Of a stretch of DNA of 38,106 nt, positions 1 to 7,154 are shown in pieces. Below the pieces are notes generated by a model. It was not told the origin of the DNA. It made no database searches and was given only the letters and a program-made list of their open reading frames with translations. Positions within the stretch are counted from its first letter, which is position 1; the number at the start of each line of letters is the position of its first letter. The DNA is from Pelosinus propionicus DSM 13327 (GTDB lineage Bacteria > Bacillota > Negativicutes > DSM-13327): NCBI RefSeq assembly GCF_900114615.1, contig NZ_FOTS01000049.1, forward strand, positions 1 through 38,106, given 5' to 3'. Position numbers and translations under genes: made by a program.

Positions 1-241
1 AGATGCCGTTCATGTATCCATACACGAGAACTTTAAACAACCGTTTCGGTGATTTCTCGATTCTCCCCATGCGAGAGTACGCGGCGTACAATTTTCTGTA
101 ATCCATCCCTTCCATTACCGCGTTGAGTAAGCGTACCGAATCTTCTGCCGGGATCATTTCGCCAATATCCATGGGCAGAAGAAATAGTTGATAGGTATCC
201 TCGTTTACTGTATAATCTGGTTGTAAATTCTTTTTCGTCAT
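1..241 (-). CDS. IS1182-family transposase, N-terminal part (cut by window edge)
   Basis: Reading leftward from an ATG at 241-239, 80 codons stay open to the window edge, so only the N-terminal domain is visible. The text includes LLPMDIGEMIPAEDSVRLLN and SPKRLFKVLVYGYMNGI, which I recognise as the start of IS1182/DUF772-type transposases: the N-terminal domain, ahead of the DDE catalytic core. The enzyme would cut and join the ends of its own insertion sequence. No good ribosome-binding site precedes the ATG, so the start is uncertain. A transposase C-terminus of the same family, in the same orientation, lies at the right edge of the window. Confidence 0.85.
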   Translation of the reverse strand, partial: MTKKNLQPDYTVNEDTYQLFLLPMDIGEMIPAEDSVRLLNAVMEGMDYRKLYAAYSRMGRIEKSPKRLFKVLVYGYMNGI

Positions 242-254
242 AAATTTGATTTTA

Positions 255-300
255 CAACAAAAAACGGCTTCTGACTCTTGTCAGTTGCCGTTTTTTGTTG
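255..300. terminator. Bidirectional hairpin terminator
   Basis: A perfect 14-bp stem (255-268 with 287-300) encloses a second 5-bp stem (271-275 with 280-284). The outer arms are CAACAAAAAACGGC and its complement, so each direction ends in a T-run. It could terminate the minus-strand 147-aa gene. If the IS end is at 331, it instead lies inside the element, where it would block outside transcription from entering the transposase gene. Confidence 0.7.
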
Positions 301-364
301 CTTTTGGAGGCTGGCTTAATGCGACAGCCCCTTTTTAATCTAACTGAATTATTGGTGCTGTCTG

Positions 365-808
365 TTATTGAGGTGCTGAGAATGATCCATACTGGTATGG
401 CATCGTCTGTTGTGACATTGAGGAGCCATATTGCCCTGGTTGTTGTGCTTCATATTGATTCCAATTTCTTTGATAATTGGCACTATTATCTCGTAGGCCT
501 TGTATTGCACCCGTCATCTCGTTTATTTTGTGCTGGATTGAGTTTAACACATAAGTAGACATATCTAGACGTTCGTTGATGACGTGGTTAAAGAACTGAG
601 TGGATTGAGAAACTTGGATGGCCATGTTTCGAATGTTTTGAATGGAGTTGATTGCATTTTGGGGATTTCCAGAGTTGATAGCCATAACAATGTTATCACA
701 AGTCGAGACAATATCTTGCGATAAAGAATTAGCTTTGTTAACCTCAGCTATTAATGTTTGTCCATGATTTATGGCGTGTTGTAGAAATGGATTTTTTTGT
801 CGGTACAA
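365..808 (-). CDS. Hypothetical 147-aa protein with Q/Y/G/S-rich tail
   Basis: I do not recognise a family. The start is a TTG at 808-806, preceded by a strong GGAGG eight bases upstream; no ATG competes. Residues 1 to about 110 are polar and probably helical, rich in N, I, Q and S. Residues from about 115 to 147 are low complexity (Q, Y, G, S, P), as in many spore-surface or sticky structural proteins. There is no signal peptide and no membrane segment. Its leader (ATATAGGAGGCGAC) is identical over 14 bases to that of the 29-aa gene at 1070-1159. A spore or coat role is only a guess. Confidence 0.7.
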   Translation of the reverse strand: MYRQKNPFLQHAINHGQTLIAEVNKANSLSQDIVSTCDNIVMAINSGNPQNAINSIQNIRNMAIQVSQSTQFFNHVINERLDMSTYVLNSIQHKINEMTGAIQGLRDNSANYQRNWNQYEAQQPGQYGSSMSQQTMPYQYGSFSAPQ

Positions 809-1020
809 AGTGGTCGCCTCCTATATATAGTATGATAGTAGTATTTTTCATTTTAAAAGCATATTATTCACAGCATTTATAATTTTTTTTAAAAGAGAAA
901 TAAAATTTTTCTACGGGAAAAACAAAATAATGGCTGGGCAATCATGAAAGTTTTTGTATAAATGAATTATATAGAATAAATGAGTTCTAAAAGAAGATAA
1001 ATAAGCGTAAAATAAAGCAT

Positions 1021-1050
1021 TGAGCGTCCTCGTTGCAGCAAGGGCGCTCA
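1021..1050 (-). terminator. Hairpin terminator after the 29-aa gene
   Basis: A 9-bp stem with one G-U pair joins 1021-1029 and 1042-1050, and a small inner stem tops the loop. Read on the minus strand it begins 19 bases after the stop of the 29-aa reading frame and is followed by a T-rich run, fitting a rho-independent terminator. Confidence 0.6.
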
Positions 1051-1069
1051 GTTTGGAATGTTAGGGGGT

Positions 1070-1159
1070 TTAGTGGAGAAACTCAATAATAATGCGTAAT
1101 ACAACTAGGAGAACCCAGTCTGAGACGGTAAATCTAAGATGTTTCGTCTCAAAACGCAT
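1070..1159 (-). CDS. Small 29-aa hydrophobic-tailed peptide
   Basis: This short frame opens with ATG at 1159-1157 after TAGGAGG, eight bases upstream, and ends in TAA. The product starts MRFETKHLRF, then turns hydrophobic (WVLLVVLRIIIEFL), enough for a short membrane helix. A 9-bp hairpin lies in its leader (1185-1209) and a terminator-like hairpin follows its stop (1021-1050), so it is boxed as a complete transcription unit. No family is recognised. Support rests on the ribosome-binding site, the leader shared with the 147-aa gene and the terminator. Small spore proteins are often of this size, but that is inference. Confidence 0.55.
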   Translation of the reverse strand: MRFETKHLRFTVSDWVLLVVLRIIIEFLH

Positions 1160-1184
1160 ATTAGTCGCCTCCTATATTCTGTTT

Positions 1185-1209
1185 GGGGTAGAGGGAATCA
1201 CTCTACCCC
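1185..1209. other. 9-bp hairpin in the leader of the 29-aa gene
   Basis: The perfect arms GGGGTAGAG and CTCTACCCC (1185-1193 and 1201-1209) are separated by seven bases. On the minus strand it stands a few bases before the ribosome-binding site of the 29-aa gene. No T-run follows closely in either direction, so a leader structure is as likely as a terminator. Confidence 0.5.
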
Positions 1210-1302
1210 TTATTACTATATGCATATTTATGGAAATTTAGAAGAATAAATTAAGTTTTTGCATTGGACTAGTATCGGGTATTTTTTACTTATTTCTATA
1301 TA

Positions 1303-1327
1303 AAAAAGAGCTCTCCAAAGGAGAGCT
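1303..1327 (-). terminator. Rho-independent terminator
   Basis: A perfect 8-bp stem (1309-1316 with 1320-1327, loop of three) is followed on the minus strand by CTTTTTTATA. It lies about 110 bases downstream of the stop of the 63-aa cysteine-repeat gene and is its likely terminator. Confidence 0.75.
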
Positions 1328-1434
1328 TAGATGGGAGAGAAGTTGTTGAACGACATGAGAGGTCGTCGTGATGTAGTATGTCCGATTCAGAAGGATTATA
1401 TACAGTAGAGGGAAGGTGTAGGATTGACAGAGAG

Positions 1435-1626
1435 TTAGCGTGGCCAGCATCCTTGCCAAGGCCAGCAAAACTGTCTGGGAAAACAAGAGCGGCGAGGAAA
1501 GCAGGCAAAGCCAAAACCAAAGCCTAAGCCTAAACCAAATCCCAGTCCTAAGAGTATACGGCGTTCTTCTTCGGATCTTGCGTCCCAATCTTCAATTTGT
1601 GGTTCTTCCTGGTAGCGATAATCCAT
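1435..1626 (-). CDS. 63-aa Gly/Phe-rich protein with cysteine hexapeptide repeat
   Basis: The start is ATG at 1626-1624, with AGGAGGTGAT just upstream; a longer frame exists but lacks this site. The protein has three parts. Residues 1-24 are acidic and polar. Residues 25-40 alternate glycine with leucine or phenylalanine (LLGLGFGLGLGFGFGF). Residues 42-63 repeat C-(F/W)-P-(R/W)-x-x, with cysteines at 42, 48, 54 and 60, exactly six apart. No family is recognised. The pattern suggests a cross-linked structural protein, such as a spore-coat component, or a metal-binding tail. The gene has its own terminator at 1303-1327. Confidence 0.65.
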   Translation of the reverse strand: MDYRYQEEPQIEDWDARSEEERRILLGLGFGLGLGFGFGFACFPRRSCFPRQFCWPWQGCWPR

Positions 1627-1761
1627 TGTAATATCACCTCCTAAATCTATAAACATTCTTACTATTACATAATATGATTTATAGTAAATAAGGGTGAATG
1701 GGTTAGCTGTCAATTGCCTCGTCATATTTTTGTCATATCTTTTTTCTATAATAGAAACAAC

Positions 1762-1821
1762 AGATCAGTATAGCCGTGATGAAGGCACCTCTTATAAAAA
1801 AAGCCCATGACTATACTGATC
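1762..1821. repeat. 11-bp inverted repeat in the leader of the 32-aa gene
   Basis: GATCAGTATAG at 1762-1772 is the exact complement of CTATACTGATC at 1811-1821, with 38 bases between. The stem would place its right foot 30 bases before the ribosome-binding site at 1852-1857. It may be a regulatory leader structure or a protein-binding dyad. Confidence 0.5.
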
Positions 1822-1868
1822 GTTTATATAGATCTCCGCAAATTTCTTATTAAGGAGATGGTGTTATC

Positions 1869-1967
1869 ATGATGTTTGAACATTGGATAATTCAACTGTT
1901 TCAATTTATTGTAACTGTAGGATTTTTGTTATATTTGTATCGGGTTAATAAATTGTTAAGTGAATAA
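1869..1967 (+). CDS. 32-aa single-span membrane peptide
   Basis: The frame opens with two ATG codons (1869 and 1872) behind a perfect AAGGAG at 1852-1857 and ends in TAA. The peptide begins MMFEHWIIQLFQFIVTVGFL and continues with a tyrosine- and leucine-rich stretch, so residues 6-25 form one membrane helix with a short basic tail. A strong terminator starts 20 bases after the stop. A small hydrophobic peptide with a structured leader and its own terminator resembles type I toxins or small membrane-protein regulators. I cannot assign either, and no antisense RNA is evident. Confidence 0.55.
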   Translation: MMFEHWIIQLFQFIVTVGFLLYLYRVNKLLSE

Positions 1968-1986
1968 TAGTGGCAATTCATAATGA

Positions 1987-2024
1987 CCGTCTTACCATTT
2001 TGTTTGGTAAGGCGGATTTTTTTT
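1987..2024 (+). terminator. Rho-independent terminator after the 32-aa gene
   Basis: An 11-bp stem with one G-U pair (1987-1997 with 2005-2015) is followed by A and eight T residues at 2017-2024. It is a classic terminator for the small plus-strand gene. Confidence 0.85.
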
Positions 2025-2124
2025 ATCTATTTTCCGCACTAGTTGATAATAATAGGAATTTTTCCTTACGATCATTGATAAAATGTTTTAAGGAAGCTAT
2101 AGGGCATCATCTAAAGTTGTAAGG

Positions 2125-2583
2125 TTAAAGTTTCTTGGTGTAGTCTTTATAAAACCACTTATGAAATTGATACCAAATAAACCAGCTGATAAGCCATAGT
2201 AGATAAGAATGATACCATTGATAGCCGCTATGATATTCGATTGTATCTGTATACTGTTCTAAAAGATATTCAGGAATTACCAAAAGTGTTGTCCATAAGA
2301 AAGCCCATTTTATTCTAGACATAGGGGAATATCTAACCCAAAACATGGCTACAATCGGTACTGTTATCATGTTAGCAGTAAATGAAATGTCTTCGACGAG
2401 AGGTAGCGTCCTTACGGGAAATTTCCACCAGTTGAAATAGGTTGCTATATAACACCATAAGTTAGCATAGATCATGGAGAACATCGCCACAGGTATATAT
2501 GGTTTCATTCCTTTATATTTTAGAGCTAAAGCAAATAAAGCGATGGCAATTGCTATATATTGGACTGACAGTTCAATTGACAA
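2125..2583 (-). CDS. CBO0543-like multi-pass membrane protein
   Basis: The 152-aa product is mostly hydrophobic, with about four or five membrane segments (near residues 6-22, 30-48, 70-85, 92-110 and 124-141). Tryptophan- and tyrosine-rich loops such as YFNWWKFPVR and GYQWYHSYLLWLISWFIWYQ resemble the uncharacterised CBO0543 family of spore-forming Firmicutes. That link is from memory of the family's look and is moderate. The start is TTG at 2583-2581 with GGAGGG seven bases upstream; no ATG competes. It is transcribed away from the amidase gene and seems to stand alone. Function is unknown. Confidence 0.65.
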   Translation of the reverse strand: MSIELSVQYIAIAIALFALALKYKGMKPYIPVAMFSMIYANLWCYIATYFNWWKFPVRTLPLVEDISFTANMITVPIVAMFWVRYSPMSRIKWAFLWTTLLVIPEYLLEQYTDTIEYHSGYQWYHSYLLWLISWFIWYQFHKWFYKDYTKKL

Positions 2584-2757
2584 ATGAAATCCCTCCTGTG
2601 ATATTCCTAACTTTTAGACTTTAGTACTAATATGCCCGCCTAACGATGTTACATACAGTTGAGCTTATACGTATGCGATGAGGCTCTCAGTGCGGTAGGC
2701 AGAGCAGACGGTAAAATACATTGGAATGTTAAAAAATGATGAAGGGGTGTCTTATAA

Positions 2758-3282
2758 ATGAAAATAACGATTAATGGTGGGCACTTTCCAGGTCATGATA
2801 GTGGTGCAGTTGGGCGCACAGGGGTGCAAGAAGCGGATATCAATCGGGATATTATGTTAAAGGTAGCAGATTTTCTTCGTGCAGTATCCTTTGATGTGCG
2901 AGAAGTACAAGTAAGTGCATTGCGTCACATTATTGATGCATCAAAAGAATTTGAGTCTGATTTATTTGTATCGATACATTGTAATGGGTCCTATGATGCT
3001 GATGCCCAAGGTACAGAAACATTTTGCTATGCATTAGGGGGAGAGAGTGAGAAGTTAGCCGCTTGCATTCAACAGCAAGTCATTACTCATTTGGGGACAG
3101 TAGACCGCGGAGTGAAAACGGGAAATTTTTATGTTTTACGAATGTCTGAGTGTCCGGCGGTTCTTGTGGAGACTGCTTTTATCACAAATGAAAACGATGA
3201 AGCCTTGCTTGCTGACGAAGTGAAACGTGATGAATTCGCTGCCGCAATTGCACGAGGTATTACTGATTATCTCAGTATATAA
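2758..3282 (+). CDS. N-acetylmuramoyl-L-alanine amidase (Amidase_3), no signal peptide
   Basis: This zinc enzyme cuts the bond between muramic acid and the stem peptide in peptidoglycan. The 174 residues are essentially one Amidase_3 domain. The expected zinc ligands are visible as His9 (in NGGHFPGHDSG), Glu25 (QEADIN) and His74 (SIHCNG), with catalytic Glu138 (LVETAFI). There is no signal peptide, membrane anchor or wall-binding domain. It therefore resembles the CwlC-like amidases that spore formers use to lyse the mother cell, or phage-type enzymes, rather than a division amidase. An AAGGGGTG site precedes the ATG. The next gene also acts on the wall but has its own leader. Confidence 0.88.
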   Translation: MKITINGGHFPGHDSGAVGRTGVQEADINRDIMLKVADFLRAVSFDVREVQVSALRHIIDASKEFESDLFVSIHCNGSYDADAQGTETFCYALGGESEKLAACIQQQVITHLGTVDRGVKTGNFYVLRMSECPAVLVETAFITNENDEALLADEVKRDEFAAAIARGITDYLSI

Positions 3283-3296
3283 GGAAACCTGGCGTT

Positions 3297-3361
3297 TAGA
3301 AGTTTATTGGTAGCTGCTTAGCACAGGATATGATCATATAAGATTGTGTTTGAAACTTCTA
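3297..3361. repeat. 9-bp inverted repeat around a 12-bp palindrome
   Basis: TAGAAGTTT at 3297-3305 pairs with AAACTTCTA at 3353-3361. Inside lies the perfect palindrome ATATGATCATAT (3328-3339). A short dyad, TTCTAC-ATATA-GTAGAA, follows at 3372-3388. All are in the 133-base gap before the L,D-transpeptidase gene and could be operator sites or a weak terminator for the amidase gene. Confidence 0.35.
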
Positions 3362-3415
3362 TTCTGACTTTTTCTACATATAGTAGAATGGTGAAGGTGG
3401 ATAGGGGGAAATTAT

Positions 3416-4132
3416 ATGATTAGACTTCATTCGATAATCATAAACTGGCGAAAAACCTATTTCGCTATTGCATCCGTGATGATATTTGGATTATTGATAG
3501 GTGTCCTGGGATTTGAGTACTTAGATGAGTTAGAATTGGCTGCTATTTCGGGGCAGACAGAGAAGGCGCCTACAGGACAGATAACCATTGTTGTGAAAAT
3601 CTCAGATCGTATTTTGGAGTTATATAATGACGGAAAGGTCTATAAAAAGTATCGTATCGCCGTTGGTAAAAGAGATACGCCGACGCCTATTGGCGACTGG
3701 ATTGTAATTTGGAAGTCTTTTCGATCAGGAGATATCTTCGGGACACGTTTTTTAGGCTTGAATGTTCCTTGGGGTGGCTACGGTATCCATGGCACTAATC
3801 GACCATGGAGTATTGGGCATTTTATCAGCCAAGGCTGCATTCGTCTGCGCAATAATGATATTGAAGAGCTTTTTGAATGGGTACCAGTAGGCACACCCGT
3901 ACGAATTGAAGGGAAGATCGTTCCCATGCAGCGTACCTTGAAATATGAAGCTACTGGAACGGATGTAGTTCAATTGCAAGTAAAGCTGCAAAAGCTAGGC
4001 TTTTTGGAAGGAAGAGCAGATGGCTTTTTTAATAGGGATACAGAAGAGGCAGTCAAACGATATCAGCATAATCAAGGTTTGAAGCCGAATGGGGTTGCTG
4101 ATCGAAAAATACTAGAACTTTTAGGATTTTAG
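3416..4132 (+). CDS. Membrane-anchored L,D-transpeptidase (YkuD) with peptidoglycan-binding domain
   Basis: This enzyme makes 3-3 cross-links in peptidoglycan, or attaches groups to it, outside the cell. Residues 15-35 form an uncleaved signal anchor. The YkuD domain spans about 55-170 and holds the catalytic motif His125-Gly-Thr-Asn with Ser138-x-Gly-Cys141-Ile-Arg143. A peptidoglycan_binding_1 domain follows at about 176-238, with [14 protein letters not shown] and the [16 protein letters not shown] repeat. Length and order fit the Ykud-PGB1 group of spore-forming Firmicutes. A strong terminator follows, so the gene is probably monocistronic. Confidence 0.9.
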   Translation: MIRLHSIIINWRKTYFAIASVMIFGLLIGVLGFEYLDELELAAISGQTEKAPTGQITIVVKISDRILELYNDGKVYKKYRIAVGKRDTPTPIGDWIVIWKSFRSGDIFGTRFLGLNVPWGGYGIHGTNRPWSIGHFISQGCIRLRNNDIEELFEWVPVGTPVRIEGKIVPMQRTLKYEATGTDVVQLQVKLQKLGFLEGRADGFFNRDTEEAVKRYQHNQGLKPNGVADRKILELLGF

Positions 4133-4153
4133 TTTATAATAAAATACAGGCAA

Positions 4154-4198
4154 AAAGTAATAGGAGTATCCTTTTGGATGCTCCTATTACTTTTTTAT
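4154..4198 (+). terminator. Rho-independent terminator after the L,D-transpeptidase gene
   Basis: An 18-bp stem with one G-U pair (4154-4171 with 4176-4193, loop TTTT) runs into a T-tract. It also insulates the following sigma-54 promoter region. Confidence 0.85.
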
Positions 4199-4219
4199 CC
4201 AAAGATGTAAGTCGAGGGA

Positions 4220-4268
4220 AATTTCTAAGAAATTAGTAGAATTTCTAAAAAAATAGAAATTCTACTAA
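4220..4268. promoter_or_regulatory. Upstream activator dyads, including TTTCT-N8-AGAAA
   Basis: Two dyads lie side by side. AATTTCT-A-AGAAATT (4220-4234) is a perfect 7-bp dyad. The second has 15-bp arms (4233-4247 with 4254-4268) and contains TTTCT-N8-AGAAA at 4242-4259. The same 18-base layout occurs twice upstream of the ato promoter (11090-11137). The distance to the sigma-54 promoter, about 130-170 bases, is typical of an enhancer for a sigma-54 activator. The activator at 9673-11088 is the likely ligand; that is inference. Confidence 0.6.
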
Positions 4269-4308
4269 CCTAGGCAGGATATAGAATGAAATGGTATGAG
4301 AGTGAATT

Positions 4309-4326
4309 ATTCTAAAAATCCAGAAA
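4309..4326. promoter_or_regulatory. Second activator site, ATTCT-N8-AGAAA
   Basis: This copy matches TTTCT-N8-AGAAA at nine of ten fixed bases with the same eight-base gap. It lies 67 bases (centre to centre) from the site at 4242-4259 and about 65 bases before the -24 element at 4391. Confidence 0.45.
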
Positions 4327-4390
4327 GCAGAAAAGTGAGATATTGAAAAACATCCTTTAGAAGACTCAATTTTTTAAGAGCTTATGATTT

Positions 4391-4404
4391 GGCATGCTTC
4401 TTGC
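4391..4404 (+). promoter_or_regulatory. Sigma-54 promoter of the transporter/atuA operon
   Basis: The sequence TTGGCATGCTTCTTGCAA carries GG at 4391-4392 and GC at 4403-4404 with exactly ten bases between, the canonical -24/-12 arrangement. Transcription should begin near 4416, leaving a leader of about 65 bases before the ATG at 4481. Confidence 0.85.
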
Positions 4405-4480
4405 AAATGTAATTATTATCATTGAATAAAGATAAAATAATATTTTATTCCTTTATTCTAACAAACAAGGAGGAAAGTTG

Positions 4481-5779
4481 ATGTTAGCACTTTTAGGTTT
4501 ATTAACAATCGTAATATTACTGGCAGTAATTATTACAAAACGTATGTCGCCTTTGGTTGCCCTAATTGTTATTCCCATTATAGCGGCATTACTTGGCGGT
4601 TTTGGCTTAGGTACTAGTAAATTTATCATAAGCGGCATACAAAATATTGCACCAGTAGCTACTATGTTTGTTTTTGCAATTTTGTTTTTTGGTGTCATGA
4701 GTGATGCAGGATTATTTGATCCGATTATTAACAAAGTTTTAAAAGCAGTGGGTGCAAGCCCGCCAAAGATTTTAATGGGTACTGCTCTTTTGGCGCTACT
4801 AATTCATCTTGATGGTTCAGGGGCTGTGTGCTTTCTAATTACGATCCCAGCCATGCTTCCTATTTATGAGAGACTTAAAATGGATAAGAGACTGTTATGT
4901 TTAATGGTTTCTATGGCTGCGGGGATTAACTATCTGCCTTGGACAGGACCAACTCTGCGAGCTGCTGCAGCCTTTAAGGTTCCAGTTACTGAAGTATTTA
5001 CACCCTTAGTTATTCCTCAGATTGTAGGGTTAGTCTACATGTTTACAGTGGCTTATTTATTAGGGAAAAGAGAAGCTCGCCGTCTGGGCATAAAAGATGG
5101 CGAAGTAACGGATATCGTTTTAACAAGAGAATTAAAGGATGAAGAACAAGCTCTCAGACGTCCAAACGTATTTTGGATCAATGCTGTTCTTGCCCTTGTA
5201 GTTATGGGGGTAATGATTGCAGGCATTGTTGATCCAGCCCCCATGTTTATGATTGGTACGGTATTGGCATTGATGATTAACTATCCGAAAGTTGGAGAGC
5301 AAAAGGCTCGTGTAGATGCTCATGCCAAAGCAGCCTTAATGATGGCAAGCATTTTGTTAGCTGCAGGGTCTTTTGTGGGAATTATGAGCGGCACAAAAAT
5401 GATTACTGCCATGGCTCAGGTGGCTGTTTCCTTTGTACCTCCTGCCTTGGCTCAGCATATTCCTTTTGCAATGGGTATTATATCCATGCCGCTTAGCTTG
5501 ATCTTTGACCCTGATTCTTTTTATTTTGGTGTTTTGCCAGTAGTAGCTGAAGTAGGACAGATGCTGGGTGTTCAGCCTCTTGCTGTAGCCCAGGCAGCCC
5601 TTATGGGGCAGATGACGGTAGGTTTTCCAGTCAGTCCATTGACTCCTGCGACCTTCTTAATCATAGGACTCACGGGAATTGAACTAGGAGAACATCAGAA
5701 GTTTTCCATTCCATATCTTTGGCTGGCTTCAGTTATTATGACGATTACTTGTGCAATTGTTGGAGTTTTTCCGTTTTAG
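4481..5779 (+). CDS. CitMHS-family carboxylate transporter
   Basis: This inner-membrane secondary transporter has about 12 membrane segments in 432 residues. It belongs to the CitMHS family, whose known members import citrate complexed with Mg2+ or Ca2+ together with protons. Marks include the N-terminal [15 protein letters not shown], the central [20 protein letters not shown] and the HLDGSGA and [13 protein letters not shown] motifs. I place the start at ATG 4481, seven bases after AAGGAGG; an in-frame TTG at 4478 is too close to that site. It is first in a sigma-54 operon with the AtuA-like pair, so it probably imports their substrate. The actual acid is unknown. Confidence 0.88.
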   Translation: MLALLGLLTIVILLAVIITKRMSPLVALIVIPIIAALLGGFGLGTSKFIISGIQNIAPVATMFVFAILFFGVMSDAGLFDPIINKVLKAVGASPPKILMGTALLALLIHLDGSGAVCFLITIPAMLPIYERLKMDKRLLCLMVSMAAGINYLPWTGPTLRAAAAFKVPVTEVFTPLVIPQIVGLVYMFTVAYLLGKREARRLGIKDGEVTDIVLTRELKDEEQALRRPNVFWINAVLALVVMGVMIAGIVDPAPMFMIGTVLALMINYPKVGEQKARVDAHAKAALMMASILLAAGSFVGIMSGTKMITAMAQVAVSFVPPALAQHIPFAMGIISMPLSLIFDPDSFYFGVLPVVAEVGQMLGVQPLAVAQAALMGQMTVGFPVSPLTPATFLIIGLTGIELGEHQKFSIPYLWLASVIMTITCAIVGVFPF

Positions 5780-5812
5780 GAGTTTTACGTAAAAATAGAG
5801 AGGTGTGTTCTT

Positions 5813-7153
5813 ATGGCAACAATTAGAATCGGTTCAGGTGCTGGTTATTCAGGCGATCGAATCGAACCGGCAGTTGAGTTAGTAGAGAAAGGAAATATTC
5901 AATATTTAATATTTGAGTGCTTAGCGGAACGAACAATTGCAATTGCTCAGCAAGCTAAAATGAAAGATCCTAATGCAGGGTATGATGGACTTTTGGCGCA
6001 GCGCATGGAGGCTGTATTGCCAGGCTGCAAGGAGAAAGGCATAAAGATTATAACAAATATGGGCGCTGCAAATCCTATTGCAGGAGCGCAGAAGATTAAA
6101 GAGATTGCTCAGCAATTAGGTATTAGCGATCTTAAGATTGCAGCAGTAACAGGTGATGATGTTGTAGACGTTGTGCGGGATGGAGATTACACAATTCTAG
6201 AAACCGGTGAACATTTGTCAACTATAAAAGATAACATTGTTTCTGCAAATGCCTATCTTGGTACAAAGCCAATTGTGGAGGCACTTCGTGGTGGTGCAGA
6301 TGTCATTATTACTGGACGGGTTGCTGACCCGGCACTGTTCATGGCACCTTTACTGTTTGAATTTAATTGGTCTGAAGAAGATTGGGACATTATGGGGCAA
6401 GGTACTGTGATTGGACACCTGCTGGAGTGTGCTGGGCAAATAACAGGCGGATACTTTGCAGACCCAGGTTATAAAGATGTGCAAGGCTTGGCTCGCTTAG
6501 GTTTTCCGATTGCTCAGGTGCAGGAAGATGGAACCTTTGTGATTACAAAGGTTCCAGGGTCAGGCGGTAAAGTGACATTGGCAACCTGCAAAGAGCAATT
6601 GCTGTATGAAATACACAATCCAGCAGCTTATATCACACCTGATGTTGTGGCAGATTTTACAGGCGTTCAGTTTACTCAGATTGGGGAAAATGAAATACAA
6701 GTTACAGGCGGAAAAGGACAGGCTAAAACGGAATTTTTAAAGGCTTCTATCGGTTATGTTGACAGCTATATGGGCGAAGGACAAATCAGCTATGCTGGGC
6801 CGGGAGCCGTAAAACGCGGAAAACTAGCTTTAGAAATTGTTGAGGAAAGACTTAAGCTAATGGGCGTTTCGTATCAAGAACTTAAACTGGATCTCATTGG
6901 CATTAATTCTCTTCATGGTGCAAACCTTTCGGAAACGGAGCATGAGCCTTATGAAGTTCGTGCCAGAGTGACTGGCCGTACCCAAAGCATGAAGGAAGCT
7001 GTTCGTATTGGTAATGAAGTGGAGACTCTTTATACAAATGGTCCGGCAGGCGGAGGCGGTGCTACCAAATCTGCCAAACAGGTAGTAGCCATGGTGTCTG
7101 CCTTAGTTCCTCGTTCATTAATAAACTATAAACTGCATTATGAGGTGATCTAA
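5813..7153 (+). CDS. AtuA-family (DUF1446) protein
   Basis: The 446-aa protein matches the acyclic-terpene-utilisation AtuA family (DUF1446) along its length: IRIGSGAGYSGDR at the start, TNMGAANPIAGAQK near residue 85, ITGRVADPALFM near 165 and NGPAGGGGA near the C-terminus. In Pseudomonas, AtuA is needed for citronellol catabolism, but its reaction is not established. Here no other terpene genes are present. Instead it stands between a carboxylate transporter and a small AtuA-C-like protein, and the regulon also holds atoDA and a thiolase. A role in converting an imported acid toward acetoacetate is inference. The ATG follows GAGAGGTG by a short gap. Confidence 0.85.
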   Translation: MATIRIGSGAGYSGDRIEPAVELVEKGNIQYLIFECLAERTIAIAQQAKMKDPNAGYDGLLAQRMEAVLPGCKEKGIKIITNMGAANPIAGAQKIKEIAQQLGISDLKIAAVTGDDVVDVVRDGDYTILETGEHLSTIKDNIVSANAYLGTKPIVEALRGGADVIITGRVADPALFMAPLLFEFNWSEEDWDIMGQGTVIGHLLECAGQITGGYFADPGYKDVQGLARLGFPIAQVQEDGTFVITKVPGSGGKVTLATCKEQLLYEIHNPAAYITPDVVADFTGVQFTQIGENEIQVTGGKGQAKTEFLKASIGYVDSYMGEGQISYAGPGAVKRGKLALEIVEERLKLMGVSYQELKLDLIGINSLHGANLSETEHEPYEVRARVTGRTQSMKEAVRIGNEVETLYTNGPAGGGGATKSAKQVVAMVSALVPRSLINYKLHYEVI

Positions 7154-7154
7154 G

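Larger units (their letters stand above)
1..331 (-). mobile_element. IS1182-type insertion sequence, upstream end
   Basis: This is the upstream end of an insertion sequence running off the left edge. Just outside the transposase start, the minus strand reads GGGGCTGTCGCA (plus positions 320-331). This resembles GGGCGTGTCGCA at 37749-37760, next to the other transposase fragment, with 10 of 12 bases matching. I take these as candidate terminal inverted repeats. The boundary at 331 is inferred from that match only. The neighbouring 147-aa gene ends 33 bases away and appears intact. Confidence 0.45.

Noticed and set aside
826-834. CATACTATA on the minus strand, matching the sigma-K/sigma-E -10 pattern CATAnnnTA upstream of the 147-aa gene
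   Set aside because: It almost touches the ribosome-binding site, so transcription from it would start inside or after that site, and no matching -35 lies at the right distance.
1286-1631. Several overlapping open frames on both strands around the 63-aa gene
   Set aside because: They exist because the repetitive Gly/Phe/Cys coding sequence is open in other frames; only one has a proper ribosome-binding site.
1746-1751. Perfect TATAAT before the 32-aa gene
   Set aside because: No acceptable -35 lies 16-18 bases upstream; TTGTCA is only 11 bases away. In such AT-rich DNA the -10 alone is not enough.
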